A stretch of 64,000 nt of DNA from Nannocystis punicea (lineage in GTDB: Bacteria; Myxococcota_A; Polyangia; Nannocystales; Nannocystaceae): NCBI RefSeq assembly GCF_026965555.1, contig NZ_CP114040.1, positions 12,607,501-12,671,500 on the forward strand. The letters run 5' to 3'. Below are positions 34,431 to 44,473 of this stretch, piece after piece (position 1 is the first letter of the stretch; each line of letters starts with the position of its first letter). The notes beneath the pieces are model-generated. The model was given only the letters and a program-made list of their open reading frames with translations. It was not told the DNA's origin and did no database searches. The position numbers were made by a program, and so were the translations under genes.

Positions 34431-35114
34431 ATGTGCTCCCCTGCGGGGGTGACGGAGGCGTCGTCGCGAGCGGGAGACGCGCTCGAGATCGTGCAGCTGG
34501 AGGTGGGGCTGCTGCACAACTTCTGTGAGGTGATCGGCTGCCCGCGCACGGGCGAGGCGGCGCTGGTCGACCCGGCCTTCGAGGTCGACCGCCTGCTGGC
34601 GGAGGCGCGCCGGCGCGGCTGGCGAGTGACGACGATCTTCCTCACGCACACGCACGACGACCACGTGGCCGGCCTCGACGAGGCGGCGGCGCTGACCGGG
34701 GCGGTGGTGCGCTGTCACCCGCTCGAGGTGGCGGCGGCGAGGCGGCTGGCGCCCCGGGTGGAGGCCGTGGCCGACGGCGAGGAGGTGCCGCTCGGCCGCG
34801 GGCGCGTGCGAGCGATCTTCGCCCCCGGACACACGCCCGGCTGCGTGTGCTGGTTCGTCGCCGAGCCGGCCGCGATCGTCACCGGTGACGTGCTGTTCGT
34901 CGGCTCGTGCGGCAGCGCCGGCGACGTCGAGGCGATGGTCGACACGCTGCAGCGCAAGCTCGGCGCGCTGCCCGAGGAGACCCGCGTGTTCCCCGGCCAC
35001 GACTACGGCAAGACGCCCACGAGCACGCTCGCGTACGAGTTCGCTACCAACCCGGCCCTGCGCGCCGAGACGCCGGCGGCGTTCCGACGCTGGGTGCAGG
35101 GGCGCGGGCGCTGA
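34431..35114 (+). CDS. Metallo-beta-lactamase-fold hydrolase (glyoxalase II-like)
   Basis: The 227 residues carry the metal-binding motif THTHDDHVAG. Further ligands are in the expected places: His in APGHTPGCV, Asp in VTGDVLFVGSCG and His in FPGHDYG. The overall pattern, including GSCGSAGDVEAMVDTLQRKL, is like glyoxalase II, persulfide dioxygenase (ETHE1) and related thioester hydrolases. The ATG at 34431 is preferred over upstream GTG. It is convergent with the outer-membrane protein gene across a repeat-filled gap. Confidence 0.88.
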   Translation: MCSPAGVTEASSRAGDALEIVQLEVGLLHNFCEVIGCPRTGEAALVDPAFEVDRLLAEARRRGWRVTTIFLTHTHDDHVAGLDEAAALTGAVVRCHPLEVAAARRLAPRVEAVADGEEVPLGRGRVRAIFAPGHTPGCVCWFVAEPAAIVTGDVLFVGSCGSAGDVEAMVDTLQRKLGALPEETRVFPGHDYGKTPTSTLAYEFATNPALRAETPAAFRRWVQGRGR

Positions 35115-35159
35115 GGGGCCGGTTCACCTGGGGGCGGGTTTGGCCCCGCTCGCCGGGCC

Positions 35160-35375
35160 TCGGATGGCTGAGAGGACATTTCCTTCGGGGCTGAACAAGA
35201 TGTCCGAAAGGGCATGTCGGTCGAGCGCTCGAGGATGGCCGGAGGGACATGTCCGGTGCGGCGCTCCGAAGGAGTGGGTGGGGTGTCTTCGGGGACAGGT
35301 GCGGTTGGGTGATATGTCCGGAGGGACATGTCATCGTCAGCCTTCAAGGCTGGCCGAAGGGACAGGTCCTGAGCG
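35160..35375. repeat. Dense GACATGTC-family array between convergent genes
   Basis: About eight units occur in roughly 215 bp: GGACATTTCC, AGATGTCC, GGGCATGTCG, GGGACATGTCC, GGGGACAGGTG, ATATGTCC, GGGACATGTCAT and GGGACAGGTCC. ATATGTCC and GGACATGT near 35320-35340 form a near-perfect stem around GGAG. A GGATGGC(C/T)G(A/G)GAGGGACAT-type unit repeats about every 65-80 bp. The gap 35115-35401 holds no gene. Confidence 0.75.
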
Positions 35376-35401
35376 CGAGCTGTGCCAAGGGACGCACGCG
35401 C

Positions 35402-36259
35402 TCACTGCGGCGCGGGTCGCCAGGGGCCGATCGCGTTCTCGGCGGGCGGCGGCGCCTCGGGCGAGGCGGGCGGCGGAGACGTGGTCGGGGGCGCGGACTC
35501 GGGCGTCGAGGCGGGCGCGGGCGGCGTGGCGACGGGCGCGGACTCGGGCGTGAGGACGGGCGTGGGCAGCGTGGGGAGGGCGGGCGCTGGCGCTGGCGCG
35601 GGCTTCGGCGCGGGCTTGGGCGGCGGCGGAGCGCGGCCGGGGATGAGGTCGAACGAGATGCCGATGCTGGCGAGGAAGGTGACGAGGATGCGGTCGGCGC
35701 CGGCGTCCTCCTGCAGGGTGGTGCGCTTCGAGTGCGGACCGATCACGAGGCCGCCCCACAGCTCGCCGGCGAGCCGCGGCGTCAAGTACTTGCGGACCCC
35801 GCCGCTGATCATGCCGGCCGACTTGCCCCACACGTCGCGGCCGGCCTGCTTGTCGTAGAACGGCGGCAGATAGGTGTTGGGGCCGAAGGTCGGCACGAAC
35901 ATGTACTCGATGCGGATGAACGCCAGGCGCGAGTAGACGCCGAGGCCGATGCCGACGTCGACCAGGCCCTTGTGCACGCCGTACGGGCGCTGGCGGACGT
36001 TGCCGATCACTGCGCCGCGGCCGTGGAAGTACAGCGGGCCGACGGCGCGGGCGCGCAGCTCGAGGTTGGCGCCGGCGCCGAAGAAGTTGCCGGTGTGCTC
36101 GCAGCGCTGGACGCTGTCGTGCGTCTGGCAGGCGGCCTCGCCCGGAGCGTGCGGGCCGATCATGAAGCCGCCGGCGATCACGAGGCGCGGCGGGGGCGGA
36201 GGCGCCTCCGGGGTGACGGCGCCCGCGGCCGCGGCGAGCGCGAAGATCCAGCCGAGCAT
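35402..36259 (-). CDS. Outer-membrane beta-barrel-like protein with Pro/Ala-rich tail
   Basis: The 285 residues have a short Sec signal (MLGWIFALAAAAGAVTP). A middle part alternates hydrophobic and polar residues (LVIAGGFMIGPHAP, YFHGRGAVIGNVR, VDVGIGLGVYSRLAFIRIEYMF, ILVTFLASIGISFDL), which fits a small beta-barrel. The last ~75 residues are Pro/Ala/Thr/Ser-rich (PAPAPAPALPTLPTP and similar), likely a periplasmic or surface spacer. No family was recognised. The ATG at 36259 gives the signal peptide. Confidence 0.7.
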   Translation of the reverse strand: MLGWIFALAAAAGAVTPEAPPPPPRLVIAGGFMIGPHAPGEAACQTHDSVQRCEHTGNFFGAGANLELRARAVGPLYFHGRGAVIGNVRQRPYGVHKGLVDVGIGLGVYSRLAFIRIEYMFVPTFGPNTYLPPFYDKQAGRDVWGKSAGMISGGVRKYLTPRLAGELWGGLVIGPHSKRTTLQEDAGADRILVTFLASIGISFDLIPGRAPPPPKPAPKPAPAPAPALPTLPTPVLTPESAPVATPPAPASTPESAPPTTSPPPASPEAPPPAENAIGPWRPAPQ

Positions 36260-37145
36260 GCGTCGATGGTGCCGGACACAGGCGAGGCTGACCAGGGGCG
36301 CATGTGTCCCGAAGGACAGGGCGCAGCGAGCGGCGATCTCCGGCCGTAGGTGGCCGAGGGCGCCGCCCGGCCGGTACGAGCCGCCGGTGCGATTCGTCGG
36401 CGGGCGCACCCAGGACGCCGGGACCGCGCAGGTCCGATCACGGTCGGATGGTCCAGATCACGCTCCACGGACTGGGTCCATCCCGATCTCCCCGGGTCGT
36501 TGCCGCCGCGGCGCGAGCAGGACGCGCTGGCGACGGGTCGCTCGCTCGGTCGAGCTCGGCTCGTGCTGCAACGATGGGGTCGTCGACGTCGAGGGGACGG
36601 TGGACGCGGGCCCACTGCCTGCGTCCGCGGAGCGCCCGGATCGACCGCGCGGGGGACCTTGTTCGTGGAAGATCGCCGGCCCGTGCCGGCGCGCTCGGGC
36701 GGACCGGCCTCGACCCGACGCCCGAATGAAGAGAGCCAGCTGGGGGCCCAATGGGCGCCGCCGACGCTGTTTCGCGTCGCAATCGCAGGGGCGGCGGAGG
36801 TCGCGGCGGTGCGATTCACGGGCGAGGCGCTCGGGGTGGATCGCGGCCTCCCGACGGGTTGGCGTTCGTGGGCGAGGCGCCTCCATGTCGCGTACGAGGG
36901 CCGGCCCACGGCAGCGCTTCGCCGGCAGCGACGACGCGCGCCGAAGTGCGGACGACCACGGCGGTGCTGCCCGGTTCCGACCAGCCTCGTCGACGCGGCG
37001 GGGCGGCTCTGGGCCGTCGACGGCGAGGTGCGTCGGGGGCGGTGCGCGCAGAAGCAGGCCGATCCGCAGTTCGCCGGCGTGCACCCTCGACGCCGGCGCT
37101 TCGACGGGCCGTGACTCGCGTGTTACGCTGGCCGTCTCGGCGCCG
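36260..37145. other. Long gap upstream of xdhA, no credible gene
   Basis: All six frames in these 886 bp have Arg-rich or otherwise random composition, despite long open stretches caused by high GC. A GTGTCCCGAAGGACA hairpin of the palindrome family lies near 36305-36319. The xdhA promoter is presumably in the right half. A decayed gene cannot be excluded. Confidence 0.5.
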
Positions 37146-38621
<1,476 letters not shown>

Positions 38622-38645
38622 GTGGGCCGGGTCGATGGACATGGC

Positions 38646-38677
38646 TTCAGAGGCATGTCGTAGAGGACATGTCCTCT
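38646..38677. repeat. Palindrome cluster between xdhA and xdhB
   Basis: AGAGGACATGTCCTCT at 38662-38677 is a perfect 16-bp palindrome, preceded by AGGCATGTCG at 38650-38659. It lies in the 112-bp gap between two co-directional genes expected to be co-expressed, so it may modulate rather than end transcription. Confidence 0.75.
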
Positions 38678-38733
38678 GATACCATTGGAGACTTTCACGC
38701 GGCGGCCGCGGGGCCGCGCCCGGAGGTGATGCC

Positions 38734-41154
38734 ATGACGGACGTCTCGCAATCGCCGCTGCATCGGCCGGCCGTGCACGAGAGCGCGCACGGCCACGTGA
38801 CCGGTTCGGCGCGCTACGTCGACGACCTGCCCGAGCCGGCAGGCATGCTGCACGGGCTGCCGGTGGGCTCGCCGGTGGCGCGCGGGCGGTTGGTGGCGCG
38901 ACGAGCCGAGCGGGCGCTGGCGCTGCCGGGGGTGCACGCGGTGCTGTTCGCGGCCGACGTCCCGGGTCACAATCGCATCGGCCCGATCGTCCACGACGAG
39001 CCGCTGCTGGCCGAGGACGAGGTGTTCGCCGAGGGGCAGACCGTGGCCCTGGTGCTCGGCGACTCGGTCGCGGCCTGCCGCGCGGGCGCGCGGGCGCTCG
39101 AGCTCGAGTTCGAGGAGCTGCCGGCGATCCTCACCGTCGAGGAGGCGCTGCGGGCGGGGGCGCTGCTGTGCCCGCCGCACGAGATGTGCCGCGGCGACGT
39201 CGCGGCCGCCATGGCCCGCGCCACCGTGGTCGTCGCGGGCGAGCTCCACACCGGCGGTCAGGACCATTTTTATCTCGAGACCCAGGCGTCGCTGGCGATC
39301 CCCGGCGAGGACGACACGATCCACCTCGAGAGCTCGACGCAGCACCCGACCGAGGTCCAGATCGCGTGCAGCGAGGTGCTCGGGTGCCCGCGCAACCAGA
39401 TCGTCGTGGCCGTGCCGCGCATGGGCGGGGGCTTCGGCGGCAAGGAGTCGCAGGCGTCGCAGTTCGCGGCCCTCGCGGCGCTGGCCGCCCGCCGCACCGG
39501 GCGCCCGGTCAAGGTCTGGCTCAGCCGCGACCTCGACATGACGATGACCGGCAAGCGGCACCCGTTCTGGTCGCGCTACCGCGCCGGCCTGGACGACCGC
39601 GGCCGCCTGCTCGCGCTCGAGGTGGAGATCGTCGCCGACGGCGGCTGGAGCGTCGACCTCAGCCCCGCGATCCTCGACCGCGGGATGTTCCACCTCGACA
39701 ACGGCTACTTCGTGCCGAACCTGCACTTCGTCGGCAAGGCCGTCCGCACCAACAAGGCCTCCAACACGGCCTTCCGCGGGTTCGGCGGGCCGCAGGGCAT
39801 GGCGGTGATCGAGGAGGTGCTGTCGCGCGCGGCCGAGCGGCTCGGCCTCGACCCGGCGGAGATCCGCCGCCGCAACTACTACGGCGACTGTCCCGACGAA
39901 CATGCTCCGGGGAACATGGTCGAAGTGCCAGTTCCGGAGGACGAGCAGACCAGCATGGGCGCCAGCGTGATCAGCCTGGTGCGCGCGCGCTGCCTGACGC
40001 CGTACTACCAGGAGGTCCCGCACTGCCGGCTGCCGCGGATCCACGCCGAGCTGCTGGCGCGCTGCGACTGGGACGCGCGCCGCGCCGAGGTCGCGGCGTG
40101 GAACGCCCGCTCGCCGTGGCAAAAGCGCGGGCTCGGCTTCATGCCGGTGAAGTTCGGGATCTCCTTCACCAACACCATGCTCAACCAGGCCGGCGCGCTG
40201 GTGCTGGTCTACGCCGACGGCAGCGTGCAGCTCAACCACGGCGGGACGGAGATGGGCCAGGGCCTGCACACCAAGATGCTGGCCGTGTGCGCCCACGAGC
40301 TCGGGGTCCCGACGGCGCAGATCCGCTGCATGACGACGGCGACCGACAAGGTGCCCAACACCTCGGCGACGGCGGCCTCGAGCGGGTCCGACCTCAACGG
40401 CATGGCGGTCCAGCGCGCGTGCGCGGAGATCCGCGAGCGCGTGCGGCCGGTGGCGGCCGAGCTGCTCGGCGCGGCGCCCGAGGCCGTGCAATTCGTCGGC
40501 GGGGCGGCGGTCGGTCCGGACGGCCGCCGCGTGCCGTGGAGCGAGCTGGCCAGGACCGCGTGGATGCGCCGGGTCTCCCTCAGCGCGGCCGGCTACTACG
40601 CCACGCCCAACATCGCGTACGACCGCACGACCGGGCGCGGCAAGCCGTTCCACTACTTCGCCTACGGCGCCGCGGCCGTCGAGGTCGAGGTCAGCGGCCT
40701 CACCGGCGAGCACCGGCTCCTGCGCGTCGACATCCTTCACGACGTCGGCAGCTCGCTGGTGCCGACGATCGACATCGGCCAGATCGAAGGCGGCTTCATT
40801 CAGGGCGTCGGCTGGGTCACCGGCGAGGAGCTGGTGTGGGACGCGAAGGGCAAGCTCCTGACCCACGGGCCGTCGACGTACAAGATCCCCGCGATCGGCG
40901 ACTGCCCGGCGATCTTCAACGTCGCCCTGCTCGAGCGCGCCGAACAGGACAGCACGATCCACGGCAGCAAGGCCGTCGGCGAACCGCCGCTGATGCTCGG
41001 CCTCGGCGTGATCTCGGCGCTGCGCCAGGCGGTCGCCGCGTTCGGCCCCGGCGAGGTCGAGCTGGCGATCCCGTGCACGCCCGAGGCGATCCTCCGCGCG
41101 GTCGTCCGTCAGCGCGCGGCCGCGGTGACGCGAGCCGCCGACGCGGCCGAGTGA
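38734..41154 (+). CDS. xdhB: Xanthine dehydrogenase-type molybdopterin subunit
   Basis: This 806-residue catalytic subunit binds the molybdenum cofactor and hydroxylates purines or aldehydes. Motifs are HVTGSARYVDDLPEP at the start, GGQDHFYLETQASLA, the cofactor loop PRMGGGFGGKESQ and FRGFGGPQGM. GGTEMGQGLHTKM follows, then the base Glu in SKAVGEPPLMLGLGV near the C terminus. Length and order match XdhB. The chaperone XdhC is not in this window. The ATG at 38734 is the family start. It forms an operon with xdhA. Confidence 0.94.
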   Translation: MTDVSQSPLHRPAVHESAHGHVTGSARYVDDLPEPAGMLHGLPVGSPVARGRLVARRAERALALPGVHAVLFAADVPGHNRIGPIVHDEPLLAEDEVFAEGQTVALVLGDSVAACRAGARALELEFEELPAILTVEEALRAGALLCPPHEMCRGDVAAAMARATVVVAGELHTGGQDHFYLETQASLAIPGEDDTIHLESSTQHPTEVQIACSEVLGCPRNQIVVAVPRMGGGFGGKESQASQFAALAALAARRTGRPVKVWLSRDLDMTMTGKRHPFWSRYRAGLDDRGRLLALEVEIVADGGWSVDLSPAILDRGMFHLDNGYFVPNLHFVGKAVRTNKASNTAFRGFGGPQGMAVIEEVLSRAAERLGLDPAEIRRRNYYGDCPDEHAPGNMVEVPVPEDEQTSMGASVISLVRARCLTPYYQEVPHCRLPRIHAELLARCDWDARRAEVAAWNARSPWQKRGLGFMPVKFGISFTNTMLNQAGALVLVYADGSVQLNHGGTEMGQGLHTKMLAVCAHELGVPTAQIRCMTTATDKVPNTSATAASSGSDLNGMAVQRACAEIRERVRPVAAELLGAAPEAVQFVGGAAVGPDGRRVPWSELARTAWMRRVSLSAAGYYATPNIAYDRTTGRGKPFHYFAYGAAAVEVEVSGLTGEHRLLRVDILHDVGSSLVPTIDIGQIEGGFIQGVGWVTGEELVWDAKGKLLTHGPSTYKIPAIGDCPAIFNVALLERAEQDSTIHGSKAVGEPPLMLGLGVISALRQAVAAFGPGEVELAIPCTPEAILRAVVRQRAAAVTRAADAAE

Positions 41155-41416
41155 TCTTTCTTTTTAAAAAAATAGGCGCACGCGGTGACCGGGGCGCGAT
41201 GCTCGTCCCGGCCCGCTCTGATGCGTTTCGTTATGGAAGCCATGTGGCGGAGCCGGCGGCGGTCGTCGCAGGTGGGCACGACGCGGCGCGTTGGGAAGCA
41301 GGTGGGACGGAGCCTACTCCACCGCGCACGGGCGCGGCGTCCGTGTTTGCTTCGACCCACGGACGCCACGACGAACATCTGAATGACCTTGAGGGAAGGT
41401 CGTTAGAGACATGTCC
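41155..41416. other. Gap after xdhB with an AT-rich tract
   Basis: Just after the xdhB stop lies TCTTTCTTTTTAAAAAAATA (41156-41175). It is unusually AT-rich for this genome and could stop transcription or bend DNA, but no stem of note precedes it. A palindrome unit GACATGTCC (41408-41416) abuts the stop codon of the next minus-strand gene. No gene is seen. Confidence 0.5.
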
Positions 41417-41995
41417 TCAGCGCCAGCCGACGCGACGCGCCCACGCCTCCATCTCGGCCTTGCGCGCCGCGAGGTCCGGCGGCGGCTCGCCGGGCGGCGG
41501 TGGGCGGCGCCACACCATCGGCGGCAGGCCGACGGCCGCGCGCCGCTCTGCCAGCGACTCGGGCGCCTCGACCCCGACCATCGGCACCATCGCCGTGCCG
41601 TCGTCGCTCCAGTCGTACTGCGTGCCGTAGCGCTGCGGTCGGCCCTCGGACACGCGGATCCGGTCCTCGAGCATCGCCACCTCCGCCGGACTTGCCTCGC
41701 CCTCGGCCGCGGCTTGCTGCAGCAGCGGCAGGCAGCCGCGCAGCAGCGCCGGCTCGCCGATCGCGTGTTGCACGATCCGCCACGCCGCGCTCGCCCCGTC
41801 CTCACCGACCAGCGCTCGCCCCGGCCAGCCGACCCGCGCCAGCACCTCGCGCAGGCGCGCCGCGTTGCGTCGGTGCACCGCCTCCATCTCCGGGTGGTAG
41901 CCGGCGAACAGACTGCCGTCGCGCGCCAGTCGCTCGCGCGTCTCGTCGTCCTCCGCGATCCAATTAATCAGCTCGGCGCGCAGGTCCTCGTCCAT
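41417..41995 (-). CDS. DUF6624-type protein
   Basis: The 192 residues (MDEDLRAELINWIAEDDETR ... AWARRVGWR) contain VHRRNAARLREVLARVGWPG, LVGEDGASAAWRIVQHA, LEDRIRVSEGRPQRYGTQY and LAERRAAVGLPPM. This pattern is known from the uncharacterised DUF6624 family. It is soluble and cytoplasmic, and no enzyme activity is established for the family to my knowledge. The ATG at 41995 begins at the homology boundary. Its stop codon directly touches a GACATGTCC element. It is convergent with xdhB. Confidence 0.8.
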   Translation of the reverse strand: MDEDLRAELINWIAEDDETRERLARDGSLFAGYHPEMEAVHRRNAARLREVLARVGWPGRALVGEDGASAAWRIVQHAIGEPALLRGCLPLLQQAAAEGEASPAEVAMLEDRIRVSEGRPQRYGTQYDWSDDGTAMVPMVGVEAPESLAERRAAVGLPPMVWRRPPPPGEPPPDLAARKAEMEAWARRVGWR

Positions 41996-42398
41996 ACGTG
42001 GAGCATTGCCGCGGTCGCGTCCGCGTGCAACCCGCCGGCGCTCGCCGGACTGTGACGCGGTCACCACGACGACCAGTCCTCCTCCTGTCCGGCCTCGAGA
42101 TTCGCATGGGCCTGTTGGCGAAGGGAGCCGCTCGAGCGACGCGACGTTCGGAGAGAGGATCGAGTGTCGCATCGAGCGGCGCCGGCACGGGGGCCCGGCC
42201 ATGTGGGCGCGGCGGACGGTGGGGTGCCGGGCAGATCGCTTCGCTCGGGACGTGCCGGGCAAGCCAGCAGCAGGAGGCTTTTCGGGCGCGCGGGGGCGGC
42301 CGGACGGGCCTTGAAGCGCCCGTGATCCTCCGCGCCTGCGAACCGTCGCTGGGTGTCCTTTAAGCATGTCTATAAGGACATGCTCTCGAGGACATGTA
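41996..42398. other. Gap with a GACATGTC hairpin cluster at its end
   Basis: No gene is seen. At 42363-42384, AGCATGTC and GACATGCT form a perfect 8-bp stem around TATAAG. A further unit GAGGACATGT lies at 42388-42397, touching the stop codon of the next minus-strand gene. Confidence 0.6.
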
Positions 42399-44198
42399 TC
42401 ACTCGGGCGGGAGCAGCGCGAGGTCGAGGCCGCCGGGGTACCAGTAGCTGCCGTAGTCCATCACGCCGTAGGTGCTGACGCCGAACTTGACGTTGGAGCT
42501 CATGTGGTGGCCGCCGGTCGCGGTGTCGGCGAGCTCGAGGTGGGCCAGCGAGAAGCCGGCGCCGATGGGCTTGAAGCCGGTCACCATCGCCCCGTCGACC
42601 GTCACGTTCGCGCCGTCGGGGGCGATGATGTCGGCGAAGTTCTGGACCCAGAACTTGTTGGCGTAGACGATGTAGTTGTCGCGGTACTGCAGGATGGGGA
42701 CCGCCTGGACCATCGCGGGGTCGCTGGTGCCGTAGCCGGCCTCCTGGCTGACCATGTACTGGACGACGAGGACGCGCTTGTCGGCGTCGACCTTGAAGCG
42801 GTTGACGGTGGTGGGGATCTCGATGAACTCGCCGGCCTTGGCGATGGTCTTGGCCGCGGCCTGGTCGGGCGTGTAGACGAGGTTGGTGTCGTCGTCGGCG
42901 GCGATGATGCGGACGAACATCGCCTTCTCGAGCGCGTTGTTGGGGGTCTGGACCGGCGGGCCGACGAAGTACTCGCCGGACAGGGTCTCGAGCGGGAACA
43001 GCGACTCCTCGAGGTGGTCGCAGGCGACCACGCCGATCGGGACCTGCGTGCACTCGTGGCCGCCGATCACCTGCACCGGCTTGTCGGCGCGCACGAACGA
43101 GCCGGTGAGGTCGCCGCCCGAGGCGCTGAAGACCGTCAGGACGTCGCCGGTGTTGAGCAGCGCCATGCCGCTGCCCTTGCTGTCGACGCCGCCGCCGGCC
43201 TGCGTGTTGGTGCCGCCCGGCGGGCCCTGCAGCTTGACGATCGTGTTGTCCTGGCTGGCGACCACCGAATAAAAGCCGGGCAGCAGGTAGTCGTCCCAGT
43301 ACTGCCACGAGGCGACCAGGTAGTTGCCGGTCCAGGTGTTGACCGGCAAGAGCAGGGAGGCGTCGTTCGACTGGGCCGCGTTGAGCGGCATGAACTGGTA
43401 GACGGTGACGGGCTTGGTCGAGCGCAGGCGGTAGGCGCCCTTCTTGGCGTGCTTGGTCGGACCTGAGCCCTGGATCAGCTCGGGGACGAACGGCAAGGTG
43501 ATGACCTTGACGTCCTCGGCGGGCACGGTGACCTGGGCGATGAGCTCGTCGCCGCGGGTGACCGTCACCATCGCGGTGGCGTCGGCGGCGTTCGAGACGG
43601 CGACCGCGAACGGGTTGTTGAGGTCGAAGATGTCGTACTGCTGGGTGACCGTCGGGTAGTACTCGCAGCCGATGTAGCTGAGGCTGCCGAGCTGGGCGCA
43701 ATCGCCGACGCAGCCGCCCCACTGCGCGTCGCAGCCCAGGCCGAGCAGCGGGTCGCAGTAGCCGCCGTCCTCGTAGCCGGTGCCCTCGGCGTTGCACGTG
43801 AGGACGTTCTGGCCGTCGCACTGCTTGGTGCCCGGCACACAGTCGGCGCAGCCGATCCCGGGGGCGCAGGCGCCGGCGCACTCGGTCTCGTCGCTGAAGC
43901 CACCCATGCCGTCGCACACCTGCGCGACGTCGCCGTCGCACACGATCTCTCCCAGCGGACACGGCCCGGGCGGCGCGGTGGTCGGCTCGCTCGTGGTCGC
44001 GTCGCTCGTGGTGGTGGTCGCCGGGCCGGTGGTCGGCGTGTCGCCGGTGGTCTCGCTGGTCGAGACGTCCCCGGACGTGCTGCTCGTTTCGGGCGTGGTC
44101 ACGCTGGTGGGCTGCGCGACAGTGGTCGCCTGACCGCTGCTGTCACCGCAGGCCGCGAGGGCGAGGGCGAGGGGCACACACGAGAGAGATCGGACCAT
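42399..44198 (-). CDS. IgGFc-binding-type lipoprotein with Thr-rich linker
   Basis: The 599 residues start with a lipoprotein signal (MVRSLSCVPLALALAAC). A Thr/Ser/Pro-rich linker of about 60 residues follows. A Cys-rich EGF-like segment comes next (CPLGEIVCDGDVAQVCDG ... CADCVPGTKQC). A large beta-rich domain follows (DLNNPFAVAVSNAADATAMV, KPVTVYQFMPLNAAQSNDAS, LLLPVNTWTGNYLVASWQYW). The domain resembles the bacterial 'IgGFc-binding protein' domain, an adhesin-like module named after a eukaryotic relative. Surface display and adhesion or matrix binding are likely but unproven. Start at 44198. Confidence 0.82.
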   Translation of the reverse strand: MVRSLSCVPLALALAACGDSSGQATTVAQPTSVTTPETSSTSGDVSTSETTGDTPTTGPATTTTSDATTSEPTTAPPGPCPLGEIVCDGDVAQVCDGMGGFSDETECAGACAPGIGCADCVPGTKQCDGQNVLTCNAEGTGYEDGGYCDPLLGLGCDAQWGGCVGDCAQLGSLSYIGCEYYPTVTQQYDIFDLNNPFAVAVSNAADATAMVTVTRGDELIAQVTVPAEDVKVITLPFVPELIQGSGPTKHAKKGAYRLRSTKPVTVYQFMPLNAAQSNDASLLLPVNTWTGNYLVASWQYWDDYLLPGFYSVVASQDNTIVKLQGPPGGTNTQAGGGVDSKGSGMALLNTGDVLTVFSASGGDLTGSFVRADKPVQVIGGHECTQVPIGVVACDHLEESLFPLETLSGEYFVGPPVQTPNNALEKAMFVRIIAADDDTNLVYTPDQAAAKTIAKAGEFIEIPTTVNRFKVDADKRVLVVQYMVSQEAGYGTSDPAMVQAVPILQYRDNYIVYANKFWVQNFADIIAPDGANVTVDGAMVTGFKPIGAGFSLAHLELADTATGGHHMSSNVKFGVSTYGVMDYGSYWYPGGLDLALLPPE

Positions 44199-44473
44199 GA
44201 GCGCATGGTATGGGGCCCGCCGGCCAGCCTCTGCGCGGCGAGCCGTGAGTTACGCGGTAGGGCCGAGGCGACATGTCCTTTGGGGAAGGTGCCTGATCGA
44301 TGAAGCGAGGCCGCGGCGCGGGTTTGGCCGGCGAGCGAGATCGCGCAAGCGCGTTCACGGTGCTGGCGCACGCGCAGGCAGGGGCGTCTGCGCGTGGCGA
44401 CGAGCGAGCGCCGGACCGGGCAGACGAGACACGCTGCTCGACTGGATGAGCGTCGCGCCGGCCGAGTAAAAAA

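Noticed and set aside
35160..35375. CRISPR array (regular short repeats)
   Set aside because: Repeat units are short palindromes with unequal spacing and no constant 23-37 bp repeat; no cas genes nearby.
36178..36909. Minus-strand open frame in the gap before xdhA
   Set aside because: Arg/Pro/Ser-rich, no recognisable motif and no ribosome-binding site. A decayed gene is possible but unsupported.
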